Assembly: GCA_009919445.1 (NCBI GenBank)
Contig: RGBY01000017.1
Span: forward strand, 1 to 18,991
Source: Planctomycetia bacterium
GTDB lineage: Bacteria > Planctomycetota > Planctomycetia > Pirellulales > UBA1268
Direction: 5' to 3'
DNA length: 18,991 nucleotides
Positions 7,018 to 16,000 of this stretch are shown one piece after another. Positions within the stretch are counted from its first letter, which is position 1. Every line of letters begins with the position of its first letter. The notes beneath the pieces were generated by a model, which worked only from the letters and a program-made list of their open reading frames with translations, made no database searches and was not told where the DNA came from. A program made the translations under genes and the position numbers.

Positions 7018-7218
7018 GACTCCCTTCTCCCACGAGCCACTGGCCGTTTGACTGGCGAGGGTTTTGACGCTCCTGAGGATGCTGGCGTAGAACACCTTTG
7101 CTGAACACAGGTTGCTCTCACAAGGTGCCGTGGTGGCAGCGTTCTGGCGATGTGAACTGTTTTGAACCACCACCTGCCCGCCGGCAGACCGACTGCGATG
7201 GTTGTGAAAGGGAAGCCG

Positions 7219-8160
7219 ATGACATTACGAGCCATTGCCGTCATCGTCTTCACACTTGCTGGCCTGTTGTGCCTGCTGGGGAGGGGCGTGGCTGCTGAGC
7301 CGGCTGGTTTTTCCGGCGACCGGGCCATGCAGCATCTGGAGGCGATCTGTGCCTTGGGCCCCCGCCCCAGTGGATCGGCTGCCATGCAGCAGCAGCGTGA
7401 CCTGCTCATTCCGCATTTTCAAAAGGCAGGCGCGACCGTGTTTCGCCAGGCGTTTCGGAGCCGCGATGGTCGCAACGGAGAGTGGGTGCGGATGGAGAAC
7501 CTGATTGTCTCCTGGCATCCAGAGCGTACTGAGCGGGTGCTGATTGGCGTGCACTACGACACGCGGCCTTTTCCCGATCGGGACCGGCGGCAGCCGCAGG
7601 GGCGTTTTGTTGGTGCCAATGACGGCGCCAGCGGCGTTGCGGTACTGATGGAGTTGGCAGCTGCCATGCCGACCATCACTGGGCCGGTAGGGGTCGACTT
7701 CGTGCTGTTTGATGCGGAGGAATATGTCTTTGAGGAGGGCCGCGACTCGTACTGTCTTGGTTCCCTCTTCTTTGCCCGGCAGTACGCCGCCAGTACGCGG
7801 GCGGGAAGTTTGGCCTATCGATACCGCTGCGGGGTGATTCTTGACATGGTCGGTGATCGCAATCTGACCATCTGGCAAGAGCAGCAGAGTGTGGCCTGGC
7901 CTGAGACGCGACCGGTGGTCGAGGCAATCTGGAGCACGGCGCGGCGGCTGGGTGTCAGACAGTTTGTGCCCCGGCCAAAATATGAGGTCAATGATGACCA
8001 TGTGCCGCTGCGGATGACTGGTGGCATCCCGACCTGTGACATCATTGACTTCGACTACCCTCACTGGCACACCACCGGTGATCTGCCGTCGGCCTGCGCG
8101 GCTGAATCGCTCGAGGCGGTTGGCTCTGTGGTGCTGGCCTGGCTGCAGACCCTTCGCTGA
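7219..8160 (+). CDS. Exported M28-family metallopeptidase, glutaminyl-peptide cyclotransferase-like
   Basis: ATG 7219 opens a clear signal peptide (L-R-A-I-A-V-I-V-F-T-L-A-G-L-L-C-L-L-G ... V-A-A-E). It follows GGGAAG at close spacing; upstream in-frame starts at 7162 and 7198 give a poorer signal. The 313-residue protein has the M28 zinc pattern: G-V-H-Y-D-T-R (His112), G-A-N-D-G-A-S-G (Asp135), F-D-A-E-E (Glu167/168), L-D-M-V-G-D (Asp209) and P-H-W-H-T-T-G-D (His284). The block L-G-P-R-P-S-G-S near residues 46-53 and the D-S-Y-C-L-G-S region resemble glutaminyl cyclases, which share this fold with one zinc. Aminopeptidase and cyclase activities cannot be separated by eye. The location is periplasmic or extracellular by the signal. 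Confidence 0.85.
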   Translation: MTLRAIAVIVFTLAGLLCLLGRGVAAEPAGFSGDRAMQHLEAICALGPRPSGSAAMQQQRDLLIPHFQKAGATVFRQAFRSRDGRNGEWVRMENLIVSWHPERTERVLIGVHYDTRPFPDRDRRQPQGRFVGANDGASGVAVLMELAAAMPTITGPVGVDFVLFDAEEYVFEEGRDSYCLGSLFFARQYAASTRAGSLAYRYRCGVILDMVGDRNLTIWQEQQSVAWPETRPVVEAIWSTARRLGVRQFVPRPKYEVNDDHVPLRMTGGIPTCDIIDFDYPHWHTTGDLPSACAAESLEAVGSVVLAWLQTLR

Positions 8161-8188
8161 TTCATGCCGCCTGTTGTATGGCCTCGCT

Positions 8189-8461
8189 ATGCCAATCCCT
8201 CCTCACCCTGAAACCATCCCGCTTACCGTGCCTGACCTTGGGCTGGCCGGTGTCCCAGTGATGCTCTCACTCTGGCTGGTGCCACAGGGGAGGCGGGTTC
8301 TTGAAGGTGATCGCGTGGCCGAATTGGTTGCCGGCGGTGTCACCGTCGATCTGTCAGCCCCCGTTGCTGGCCGTTGCCTGCGACAACTTGTCGATGAAGA
8401 CACGGTTGTGGTGCCAGGGGCAGTGTTGGCCGAGTTTCTCGCTGAGGATTCGGCCTCATGA
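8189..8461 (+). CDS. Lipoyl/biotinyl-like domain protein lacking the modifiable lysine
   Basis: This 90-residue single-domain protein aligns end to end with an E2-type lipoyl domain: I-P-L-T-V-P-D-L-G, then W-L-V-P-Q-G-R-R-V-L-E-G-D-R-V-A-E-L, V-T-V-D-L-S-A-P-V-A-G and V-P-G-A-V-L-A-E-F. In functional domains the turn before V-T-V reads T-D-K or M-K, and its lysine carries lipoate or biotin. Here the aligned residues are A48-G49-G50 and the protein has no lysine at all. It therefore cannot be lipoylated in the usual way and is probably a structural or binding module. ATG 8189 starts at the normal domain boundary; no strong ribosome site precedes it. Its TGA overlaps the lnt start (ATGA, 8458-8461), implying translational coupling. 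A degenerate gene is possible, but the intact frame and preserved fold residues argue for selection. Confidence 0.8.
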   Translation: MPIPPHPETIPLTVPDLGLAGVPVMLSLWLVPQGRRVLEGDRVAELVAGGVTVDLSAPVAGRCLRQLVDEDTVVVPGAVLAEFLAEDSAS

Positions 8462-10221
8462 CGGCGGCAGTGCCGGCTGGCACAGGAAGAAGCAGGCGGA
8501 CTGACCGACTGGCTGCCTGTGGGGGGGCTGCGACGATGTTCTTCATCCAGCCCCCAGTTGATTGGTGGTGGCTGGCCTGGCTGGCGCCGTTGCCCTGGCT
8601 CTGGCTGGTGGCTCGACCGCTGACAGCCAACACGCCGCTGCTCTCCTGGAGGTGGCTCTGGCTCGCCGGGTGGCTCCACTGGCTGGCAACCATTCACTGG
8701 CTGCGGCTGCCGCATCCGGCAACCTCGATCGGCTGGCTGTTGTTGTCGGCCTACCTGGCGGTGTACCTGCCCCTCTTTGTCTGGCTGGCCCGGCGGCTGA
8801 TGGCCCGTTGGCACTGGCCGCTGCTGGCGGCTGCCCCCATGGCCTGGATAGCATGCGAGCAGCTGCGGAGTTGGTTGCTGGGGGGCTTCACGTTTGGGCT
8901 GTTGGGCCATAGCCAGTGGCGGTGGACCGCCCTTTTGCAGTTGGCTGATATCGCCGGAGCGGTGGGTGTCAGTGGGCTGGTGATGCTGGTGGCAACGGCG
9001 GTCTTTCAACTGCTTTCTTGGGCTGGTCGGCATTGGGCTGGCGGGCCTTGGGCTGGCAGTGCGGGCGCCGCTGCGGGGCACCTTCCATTTCGGCGTGTCC
9101 TCAGTGGCCTCTGCGTGGCAGCGGTTGGCGTGCTGGCTGCTCTTGGCTACGGCTGGTGGCGTCTGGACACAGTTCCTGATGATCAGGGTAAGCCCCTTGA
9201 CGTTCTCTTGGTGCAGGGATCAATCGATACTCAACTCAAGCATGACCCGAATGCGGTCACCGATGTCACCCGGCATTACGACGAACTCACGCGATCGGGA
9301 CTCACCGGTCAGGGCCCCCGTCCCGATCTGATTATCTGGCCGGAGACCATGTGGCGAATCGGCCTGGTCGAGATTGATCCGGCTGAGGAACTTCCTGACA
9401 GCGTTGTCGACATGATGCTGACGGATTCAGCAGATGACTCCGGTCAGCCGTTGACGGCCACTGCTCGTCAGGCCCGCGCCCGTCACCTGCTTGAGGCAGA
9501 GCGGTTTGAGCCATTGGCGACCTATGCCAGGTCGTACGGGACCCACTGGCTTGTCGGTGTCGACAAACAGCGAATCACGCCCCAGGCGGTGACGGGTACT
9601 GAATACTTCAACTGCGCAGTGCTACTCGATGCTGCCGGTCAGTTGGTGGGCAGTTACGCCAAGATGCATCCAGTTTTGTTTGGCGAGTATGTGCCACTGG
9701 CCGATCGGTTCCCCTGGCTCTATCGCTTAACGCCACTGCCGGCCGGGCTGACCGCCGGTCAGGAACCGTTACTGACCAGGGTGGCTGGTCAGCGACTGAC
9801 CTGCACCATCTGTTACGAGACGGCTTTGCCGGAGGCGATTCGACGGCTGGTGCAGTCTTGCCGGCAGAGCGACGGCGGTCCGGATGTGATCGCCAACCTG
9901 ACGAATGACGGCTGGTTTTGGGGGTCGAGTGAACTCGACATGCACCTGACAGCGGCGGTGTTTCGGGCCGTCGAGGTGCGAACACCACTTGTCATAGCAG
10001 CAAATACCGGTTTTTCGGCGGCTATTGATGGGTGTGGCCGCCTGCTGGCCCGCGGGCCGCGGCGGGCGACAGCCACCCTGCGGGTGGGGGTGCGGCCAGA
10101 TGGTCGCCCAACACTGTGGCTCTGGTGGGGAAGTTTCCTGCCTGGGCTATGTGTGGCGATTGCGGTGGGAGTGACGTTGGAAGCCTGCTGTCGAGCCGGT
10201 AGCCTTAAGAAAGAACGCTGA
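8458..10221 (+). CDS. lnt: Apolipoprotein N-acyltransferase
   Basis: Lnt adds the third acyl chain to the N-terminal cysteine of lipoproteins in the inner membrane. The 587-residue protein has an N-terminal block of Trp/Leu-rich membrane helices (about 27-235) and a nitrilase-type domain (about 245-540). The E-K-C triad is present: Glu296 in I-I-W-P-E-T-M-W, Lys402 in S-Y-A-K-M-H-P-V-L-F-G-E-Y-V-P and Cys452 in T-I-C-Y-E-T. N-L-T-N-D-G-W-F and A-N-T-G-F-S are also typical. A last hydrophobic segment (about 553-575) closes the protein. The start at 8458 overlaps the preceding stop and has GAGGA nine bases upstream; ATG 8536 would remove 26 polar residues and is an alternative. It is somewhat longer than E. 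coli Lnt (512), mainly through an insertion around 305-350. Confidence 0.95.
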   Translation: MTAAVPAGTGRSRRTDRLAACGGAATMFFIQPPVDWWWLAWLAPLPWLWLVARPLTANTPLLSWRWLWLAGWLHWLATIHWLRLPHPATSIGWLLLSAYLAVYLPLFVWLARRLMARWHWPLLAAAPMAWIACEQLRSWLLGGFTFGLLGHSQWRWTALLQLADIAGAVGVSGLVMLVATAVFQLLSWAGRHWAGGPWAGSAGAAAGHLPFRRVLSGLCVAAVGVLAALGYGWWRLDTVPDDQGKPLDVLLVQGSIDTQLKHDPNAVTDVTRHYDELTRSGLTGQGPRPDLIIWPETMWRIGLVEIDPAEELPDSVVDMMLTDSADDSGQPLTATARQARARHLLEAERFEPLATYARSYGTHWLVGVDKQRITPQAVTGTEYFNCAVLLDAAGQLVGSYAKMHPVLFGEYVPLADRFPWLYRLTPLPAGLTAGQEPLLTRVAGQRLTCTICYETALPEAIRRLVQSCRQSDGGPDVIANLTNDGWFWGSSELDMHLTAAVFRAVEVRTPLVIAANTGFSAAIDGCGRLLARGPRRATATLRVGVRPDGRPTLWLWWGSFLPGLCVAIAVGVTLEACCRAGSLKKER

Positions 10222-10303
10222 AGGAGGGTCTGCCGTCAGGTCGATCTCTTTCAGGCGTAGGATCAATCAGGCGGTTTGCTGCGCGGTGGGCATCGGGCCC
10301 GCT

Positions 10304-10321
10304 GGGCAGACGCCCTTTTTT
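10304..10321 (+). terminator. Possible short rho-independent terminator after lnt
   Basis: GGGC (10304-10307), loop AGAC, GCCC (10312-10315) are followed by six T (10316-10321). The stem is only four pairs, so it is weak. It sits 83 bases after the lnt stop and 21 bases before the next start. Confidence 0.4.
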
Positions 10322-10342
10322 CCGCTCAAGCCGGACAAAGCC

Positions 10343-11170
10343 ATGAACACGATCGGCAAGATATTTGTTTTCGCGGTGCTGATCATGAGCGTGGTGTTCA
10401 TGAGTTTTGCCGTTGCCATTTTCTCCTCGCACACCAATTGGCAGCAGCGAGCAACAGATCTTGATGAAGAACTTGCGGTGGCTCAAAAGGAGCGGGCTGC
10501 GAAGGAAGCAAGGCTGACGGAGCTTGAAGAGCAAAACACGGCATCTCTTCGTGATAAAGATGAGGTGATTAATAAGCTGGAGGCAGCACTGGCTGAAAAG
10601 GACAGTGAACTTCAGGATCTTCGCAAGAAGCGGGACGCCGATCTGGAAAAGCTCTCCGGTGACATTGAGGCACTGGCGGCTGCAAAACTTGAACGCGACA
10701 AGGCTGAAAAGTTGGTCAACGATCTCCGTCAGGAAATCGACGGACTCCAAGAGAACCTGCAAAGTTCGGTCAATCGCGGGGCAGAACTCGCTGCGAAGTT
10801 GCATCAGGCCGAGTCCGAATTGTCGATGGCGACAGAACGGAAAAAGCAACTGGAAATTCAGGTGTCCAATGCTCGTGAAGTGCTCCAGCAAAACGGCCTG
10901 TCCTTAGAGCGGCCCAAGCACATCGTGCCGATCGTTGACGGCGTGATTACTGCCGTGGCTGATGACCTGGTCGAAGTCTCGATCGGGAGTGACGACGGCC
11001 TGCAGCCGGGGCATGAACTGGAGGTCTTTCGAGCTGATCAATACGTTGGCCGGCTACGGGTGGTGAGTGTCAAGCCAGACCGGGCGGTGGTTCGCATCCT
11101 CAAGGACTATGCCCGGGGCATCGTTCAACGGGGTGACCGGGTGGCAACCAAACTGAAGCTCAATGGCTAA
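10343..11170 (+). CDS. Membrane-anchored coiled-coil protein of unknown function
   Basis: The 275-residue protein starts at ATG 10343 with one N-terminal transmembrane segment (about residues 6-27: K-I-F-V-F-A-V-L-I-M-S-V-V-F-M-S-F-A-V-A-I-F). A long Glu/Lys/Leu coiled coil follows (about 34-195; L-D-E-E-L-A-V-A-Q-K-E-R, L-E-A-A-L-A-E-K-D-S-E-L). The compact C-terminal part (about 205-275) is beta-rich: V-D-G-V-I-T-A-V, V-E-V-S-I-G-S-D-D-G-L-Q-P-G-H-E-L-E-V-F-R, Y-V-G-R-L-R-V-V. That pattern resembles the small beta barrels seen at the end of FlgT- or MreC-like proteins. I do not recognise a named family. The topology suggests an inner-membrane anchor with the coil reaching into the periplasm. 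Base composition is lower in GC than its neighbours because of the Glu/Lys-rich coil, not necessarily because of transfer. An earlier in-frame start at 10286 crosses the terminator-like hairpin and was rejected. Confidence 0.85.
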   Translation: MNTIGKIFVFAVLIMSVVFMSFAVAIFSSHTNWQQRATDLDEELAVAQKERAAKEARLTELEEQNTASLRDKDEVINKLEAALAEKDSELQDLRKKRDADLEKLSGDIEALAAAKLERDKAEKLVNDLRQEIDGLQENLQSSVNRGAELAAKLHQAESELSMATERKKQLEIQVSNAREVLQQNGLSLERPKHIVPIVDGVITAVADDLVEVSIGSDDGLQPGHELEVFRADQYVGRLRVVSVKPDRAVVRILKDYARGIVQRGDRVATKLKLNG

Positions 11171-11231
11171 TCAGATACCTGCTTTGGTCGAGTTGGCGGT
11201 GCGATGACTCGACGAATGGGAGAACGCCGGC

Positions 11232-11375
11232 ATGGCAGACGCCGATGACAAAAAACCAGTGCAGCCGATGAACATCTATACGGCGATGTTGGTGCTGTCG
11301 TTTCTGGCGGTTTCGATTGGCTGCCTCATCCTGGCGATCGAGCTATATGGCCGTGGCCTGCCGCTTAAGCCTTAG
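11232..11375 (+). CDS. Small single-pass membrane protein, 47 residues
   Basis: ATG 11232 follows GGGAG (11218-11222) at nine bases. The protein has a charged N-terminus (M-A-D-A-D-D-K-K-P), then one hydrophobic helix (about residues 15-38: I-Y-T-A-M-L-V-L-S-F-L-A-V-S-I-G-C-L-I-L-A-I-E-L) and a short tail, Y-G-R-G-L-P-L-K-P. It is 61 bases after the coiled-coil membrane protein and probably in the same transcript, so the two may work together. The N-I-Y-T-A-M-L pattern leading into the helix recalls short conserved proteins I associate with planctomycetes, though I cannot verify this. It ends 15 bases before the convergent propeller gene's stop. Function unknown. Confidence 0.75.
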   Translation: MADADDKKPVQPMNIYTAMLVLSFLAVSIGCLILAIELYGRGLPLKP

Positions 11376-11390
11376 GAGCGGGTGTGGCAG

Positions 11391-12776
11391 TTAGGTTCCG
11401 AAGAAGTCGAATGAGTCATCGCCGTCCATCGGCTCGGCGGCAGCATCTGGTTCACCAGATTCCTTGACTGCCTCACCAGCAGATGCGTCGGCTTCCTCGT
11501 CGGATTGCGGCTGGCCGATGGCCCCGGCGACATCTCGCGAACCGAGAGAGACAAGCAGCCCCCGTGGGGAGGCCAGAATCAGCTTCTCGGTTGACCGGTT
11601 GGTGACTGGCATGGTGAAGGGGCCTGGGTCGAGAAACGCCACGGGGCGACCGTCGGTCAGGCTCAATGCGGTCAGGCGGTTCATCGGGTCGTAACACCAG
11701 AGCCTTCCACCAACCACGGCCAGCAGATCACCTGGCAACGAGGCGACCCACTTCCGTTTTCCTGTCGTCGCGTCATGGGCGGCAATGCCGACCGCATCGA
11801 GTGAGACCAGTAGCGTGTTCCCAGCAAGCATGAGCTGAGGCCGCGGCTGGTTGGCATGCAGCCGTGTTTCAAGGAGCGTCCGCCAGGTGAGACGCAGTCC
11901 ACCTGGGGCATCTTCAAATCGAGCCAGTTCGCCGGTCACAGTCGCAGCAAAGACAGTTTGGCCAGTGACCACGACCGGGCCGTTGGGCTGCTGCCGCAGG
12001 TGAAACTCATGCCGCGCCCAGCCCTTCTCGGCCTGCTCGATGGCAGTCAGGTGACCATTGCGGGTACACCAGATGGCCCCGCCGGCGTAGGGTGCGGGAA
12101 GTTGTTCCACGATGCCATGGGAGTTGATCCGAACAGGGTCGAGGCTGGCTTGCTGTTTTTTTTTCGATGACGAGTCAGCATCTTCTCCAGTGGCTTCGTC
12201 CTTGGCAGGTTTCGCAGACAGCCGGAAAGGATTGGCAGGCAGCCGATAGACAGAGGCATCACGCAGTGGTGTGTAGACCCAGTCGCCGACAGGCAGGCTG
12301 CCGGCTGATGGAGTCACGGGCAGCCGCCGCCGCCAGAGAATGGAGCCGGTGCGGGTGTCGAGTCCGCAGCAGTCCATGTTGCGGGTGGTGGTGACAAGAT
12401 TGTGGTCAATCCCTGCCGGCTGTATGGGAAACCGCGGGAGGCCAAGGCTGGTCGACCAAAGCAGGCTGCCGACGGCCGGGGCTTCTGGCTGGGCCTGCTT
12501 GCCAGCGGCAGCCCGGACGGCATGAATCATTCCATCGTCTGACTGGGCCACCACCAGCCACTGGCCCACGTCGACCCGGTTCAGCCGGTAGCCGTCTGAC
12601 TCAAATGGCAGCTGGACAATCCACTCACGGGTCAGTCCAGCCCGTTCGGCCTCCAGCTGATCAGCAGCAGTTCCACTGAGGGACACGGCCCAAACGGGTG
12701 ACACCAGCGCGGTGGTACATCCGAGCATCACCAGGCTGAAGCGAACCAGGGGTTGCAGGGGAGACAACCGGGACAT
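11391..12776 (-). CDS. Exported PQQ-like/WD40-like beta-propeller protein
   Basis: This 461-residue protein starts at ATG 12776, with AAAGG seven bases upstream. A signal peptide (L-V-R-F-S-L-V-M-L-G-C-T-T-A-L-V-S-P-V-W-A) probably ends near residue 31. The rest has repeated blade-like units with Gly-x-x-x-W endings (S-L-L-W-S-T-S-L, G-S-I-L-W-R-R-R-L, G-K-R-K-W-V-A-S-L-P-G, G-R-L-W-C-Y-D), as in quinoprotein-dehydrogenase-like or BamB-like propellers. No cofactor-binding or dehydrogenase residues stand out, so a binding role is more likely than PQQ enzymology. A Ser/Lys insertion near 12145-12175 includes nine A in a row on the coding strand. The acidic tail (S-D-E-E-A-D-A ... D-G-D-D-S-F-D-F-F-G-T) is low complexity with an aromatic end. 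An earlier in-frame start at 12824 would bury the signal. Confidence 0.8.
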   Translation of the reverse strand: MSRLSPLQPLVRFSLVMLGCTTALVSPVWAVSLSGTAADQLEAERAGLTREWIVQLPFESDGYRLNRVDVGQWLVVAQSDDGMIHAVRAAAGKQAQPEAPAVGSLLWSTSLGLPRFPIQPAGIDHNLVTTTRNMDCCGLDTRTGSILWRRRLPVTPSAGSLPVGDWVYTPLRDASVYRLPANPFRLSAKPAKDEATGEDADSSSKKKQQASLDPVRINSHGIVEQLPAPYAGGAIWCTRNGHLTAIEQAEKGWARHEFHLRQQPNGPVVVTGQTVFAATVTGELARFEDAPGGLRLTWRTLLETRLHANQPRPQLMLAGNTLLVSLDAVGIAAHDATTGKRKWVASLPGDLLAVVGGRLWCYDPMNRLTALSLTDGRPVAFLDPGPFTMPVTNRSTEKLILASPRGLLVSLGSRDVAGAIGQPQSDEEADASAGEAVKESGEPDAAAEPMDGDDSFDFFGT

Positions 12777-13052
12777 GGGCAGACCTTTGTCGAAAAGCAG
12801 TTTAGATTCCGGAGCAGATGGCACGGTCAGGCCAGTCGCTGGGCGTCTGGCCTCGAGTCGTCTCTTTCAAGGCTAATCAGGCAAGATTCACGACGCAAAA
12901 ATCGCTGAAACCGCAGAACCGGCCTCTCTGCCGGGAAAACAGCCCACCCCGCTGCGGGATGGCCAGCGGCTGGTAGGATGAAGGTTTCGTGAAACCGGCC
13001 CGCTCAACTGCGTTTTTCCCGGGGCATTGTCGTCCTGGCTCCAGTCGTTTTG
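12777..13052. promoter_or_regulatory. Divergent intergenic region with two hairpin-forming palindromes
   Basis: These 276 bases lie between divergent starts. They contain GGTTTC-GT-GAAACC (12983-12996), a perfect 6-base palindrome 57 bases upstream of the 1362-residue gene. They also contain CCGGC-(6)-GCCGG (12919-12934). Either could be an operator or leader hairpin. I find no convincing -35/-10 pair and no gene in this stretch. Confidence 0.35.
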
Positions 13053-16000
13053 ATGTCTAAGGCTTCTTCACCCGCTGATTCTGTGCCTGATCCGCTGGCC
13101 TCCCTGCTGGGGTACCTGAACTTTTCAGCCGGCGCGGTTGATGCTGCAGCCTGGCGAGCGGTCAGCGATTTGTTTGCGCGGTTTGAGCCCGTGGCAGATG
13201 ACGGAACAATCGTTGAACGCCCGGAGACCGCCGCGCACGTGGCGGATCTGCTGCGGGCCGAACTGGCTCGTCTGCAACAGACTGACCCGGCGTTTCGCGA
13301 CGTTGCCCAGGCGGTTGGGGTCATTCGGATCGTGTTCGACTGCTTGCTTCCGGCCTACCGGCAGTTTCATCGTGATCTGCTCGAGCATCAGCCGGCGGGA
13401 GCCTTGGAACGGCCATTCTTCATTGCAGCTGCGATGCAGGCGGTGCTGGCCACTGGTGGCCCCTGGGAAGGGGCTGATAGCGAGGTGGCCGATCGCAGCA
13501 TTCGCCACCTGAACGACTACATGGGCTGGCGGCCGGTGGCTGTCCTTGAAAACGGCCAACTGTCAGAGCCGTATCCGCACGAGCGGGTACGGCCACTGCC
13601 CCTCTATGTTGATGGCGCAGGTGCCGCTCACGGCCGCTTTGCCCGACTGGTGGAGCGGGCGGTTGCCATCCTGTATGAGGCGCCCACCGACCTGCTCCGG
13701 CAGGCTGACTTTGACCCACGGCTGCTCAATGAACTGGCCATTGACCCGCGTGCCTTCGACTTTCTGCACCCGGCGGCGAGCCGCCCAAACTATCTCTTCG
13801 GCCTCTGGGACCCCGCGCTGATCGATGACAACGGCTGTTATCGCCGGCTGGTGATTCAGCAAGCGACCCTTGAAGGCATTCTCTCGTGGGCTGAGGCGCC
13901 GCAAGCCCAGGCCCATCGTGCGGAAGCGGCTGAAGAATCGGCTGCTGTTCTGGCCGGTGTCATGCTGATGGCGTCGGGTTTGTCGGGGCATGGGCCGGGG
14001 GCCGCTCAGGCGGGCATGTCCCTGGCGGAGTTGCTGCCACGGATTGCCGCCTATCGAGATAACTTCTATCGCTGGCTGCTCACCCGATTGCCGTCTCAGC
14101 ATCGGCAGCGCCTGGAGGCAGAAGCCGCCACGCTGCAGCAGCCCTTTGGGGGCGTTCGCCGCCACATCAACATTCTGCTGGCTGACCGTCGCGCCCGGCA
14201 GGTTGGGAGCGTGACCCTGGCTTCGGTGTTGGCCCGACTGGGTCGGGCCGAGGCTGCCGAGCGACTGGCTGGTCTGGTGCCCGCAGCCAGCGCCCGGATG
14301 CTTGCTCGCATCACCAGTCGCATCGTCGCGGCCCAGCTTGCGGTGCGTCGCGACGATGTCACGGCGTTGGCGGCGGCCCACGATACGCTTGATGAGGGAC
14401 GCAATCTCTTGCTGCGAGGCATTGCCTGTGGGGCCTTGGTTGACCCTTGGAATATCCTCGGGCTGGCCGGTCAGTTTCCCTTGCATGAACCGGGAGGGGA
14501 GGCCCTGCCTGACCCTCGGGTAGATGATCTGATTGGCACCGTTGGCAATTTGCTTGAGGCCTGGTGCATGGTCTGGCAGCGGGCCTGCCTGGAAGGGGCG
14601 GAAGAAGTGGCCGCCCGGGCTGGTGAGGCCGTAACCGAGGTGGCGGCCTGGTGGGATCAGTTTGCCACCACAACGGTGGCGGGCATTCCACACCTTTCTG
14701 GTCGCGATACGCTGCAGTCAGCCCGTGAGGTGATTGCGGTTCTTGAGGAACGCCGGGCAACGGCCCCGGCGCCGCTGCCGGCCGGTTTCTGGCGGGAAGC
14801 GGTGGCCGAGTTTTCTTCGGCCCGAACCCATGCCGCAGCGACTGAGGCCCTGCTCCGCGAGGGCGACTTCGATGCAGCAATGGGCCTGCTGGTGCACTGG
14901 GTGTCGTTGCTGGAAGGGGACGAGATTGATCATTCTGGATCGTCATGGTTGCTGGCCGCGCATCGTTGGCTGCGGGCAGCCCTGGCCGACCTCAGTGAAA
15001 CCGGTGGCCATCGGGTGCGACGGTTTCTTGAACTGGTGGAGGCCAATACCGCAGGCGTGGCTGAGTTGATTGAACTCGCTGCAACCGGTCGCGAACTGTC
15101 CATTCCGAACGAGCCAGACTTGGCCGCTGCTGATGACAGTGATGATGAGCAGTTCTCCACTGACGAGAGTGTGGCGTCTGCCTATGAGTCGATGGTCTGG
15201 CAGGACTCGGCAGATGATGGCACTGATGGTGGAATGCTCGATGTTGATCTGCCCGGAGGTGGCGGTGGCCATCCGGTGGTGGCCGTTGAGGAAGCGGCCG
15301 ATTTTCTCACCGGGGTGATCATGATGCTGCGGCAGACGGTGGCAACGGGCTGCCTCGATGCTGCGGCCGGACGTGTAACATCAACGCCAGCAGAAATTGA
15401 CTCTTTGTTGGGCTGGCGGCAGACCCTGAGGCGGCTTCGGCGGGCCATGGTCCGAGCCGCCACGCATATTGTCAGCCGTGACCAGAAGCCGGCCCCGGGC
15501 ATGTCTCCCGCTGAGTTCGATCGGCTGCGGTGGCAGCGAGATGCTGCTGCTGAGCGACTCATCGAGGCGGCGCTGCAGACGGGTGAAACCATCTGGATGC
15601 TGTCGGCCCGCTTGGCCTTGGCCCGTGGGCAGGTGCGGCCTTCGGCTCGGCCCGAGGCAAGTGAAGCTGGTCGGCAGCATCTGCCCAAGCCCGCTGTTGG
15701 CCGGCTGCTGGCGGCGGTGTTTGTTGATGACCAGGTGACCATTGAGCAGCAACTTGAGCGAATCCGGCGGCACCTGCGTGGCCGGACGGTGCTCTATGTG
15801 CCGCTTTCAAGAGGTGGCCGGCCAGACCGCATTATTGCCGCAAGGATGCGGGAACGGCTGCTTGAGCGGCTGGTCACGATGCTACCGCGGCGGGGTCGGG
15901 TTGAGGAAACCATCGGCCTGGTACGGCTGGCCAAAAGTCTGGAAAGCCAGCGGCCGCCAGGGGCGGCGAGTGTCAGTGAGTTTGATCGGGTCTTTGAGGC

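Noticed and set aside
7063..7091. TTGACG followed 17 bases later by GTAGAA as a promoter for the M28 peptidase
   Set aside because: The -35 is good, but the -10 matches the consensus poorly, so the box pair is not better than chance.
7225..8070. 281-codon minus-strand frame opposite the M28 peptidase
   Set aside because: It has no recognisable motif, while the plus strand has a signal peptide and all zinc ligands.
8203..9081. 292-codon minus-strand frame rich in Pro, Gln, Ser and Arg
   Set aside because: It lies antisense to the lipoyl-like gene and the lnt membrane helices. Its low-complexity composition is the reverse complement of Leu/Trp/Ala codons.
13563..14693. 376-codon open frame antisense to the 1362-residue gene
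   Set aside because: It lies wholly opposite a better-supported gene and has no domain signature. It is expected from GC-rich codon usage on the other strand.
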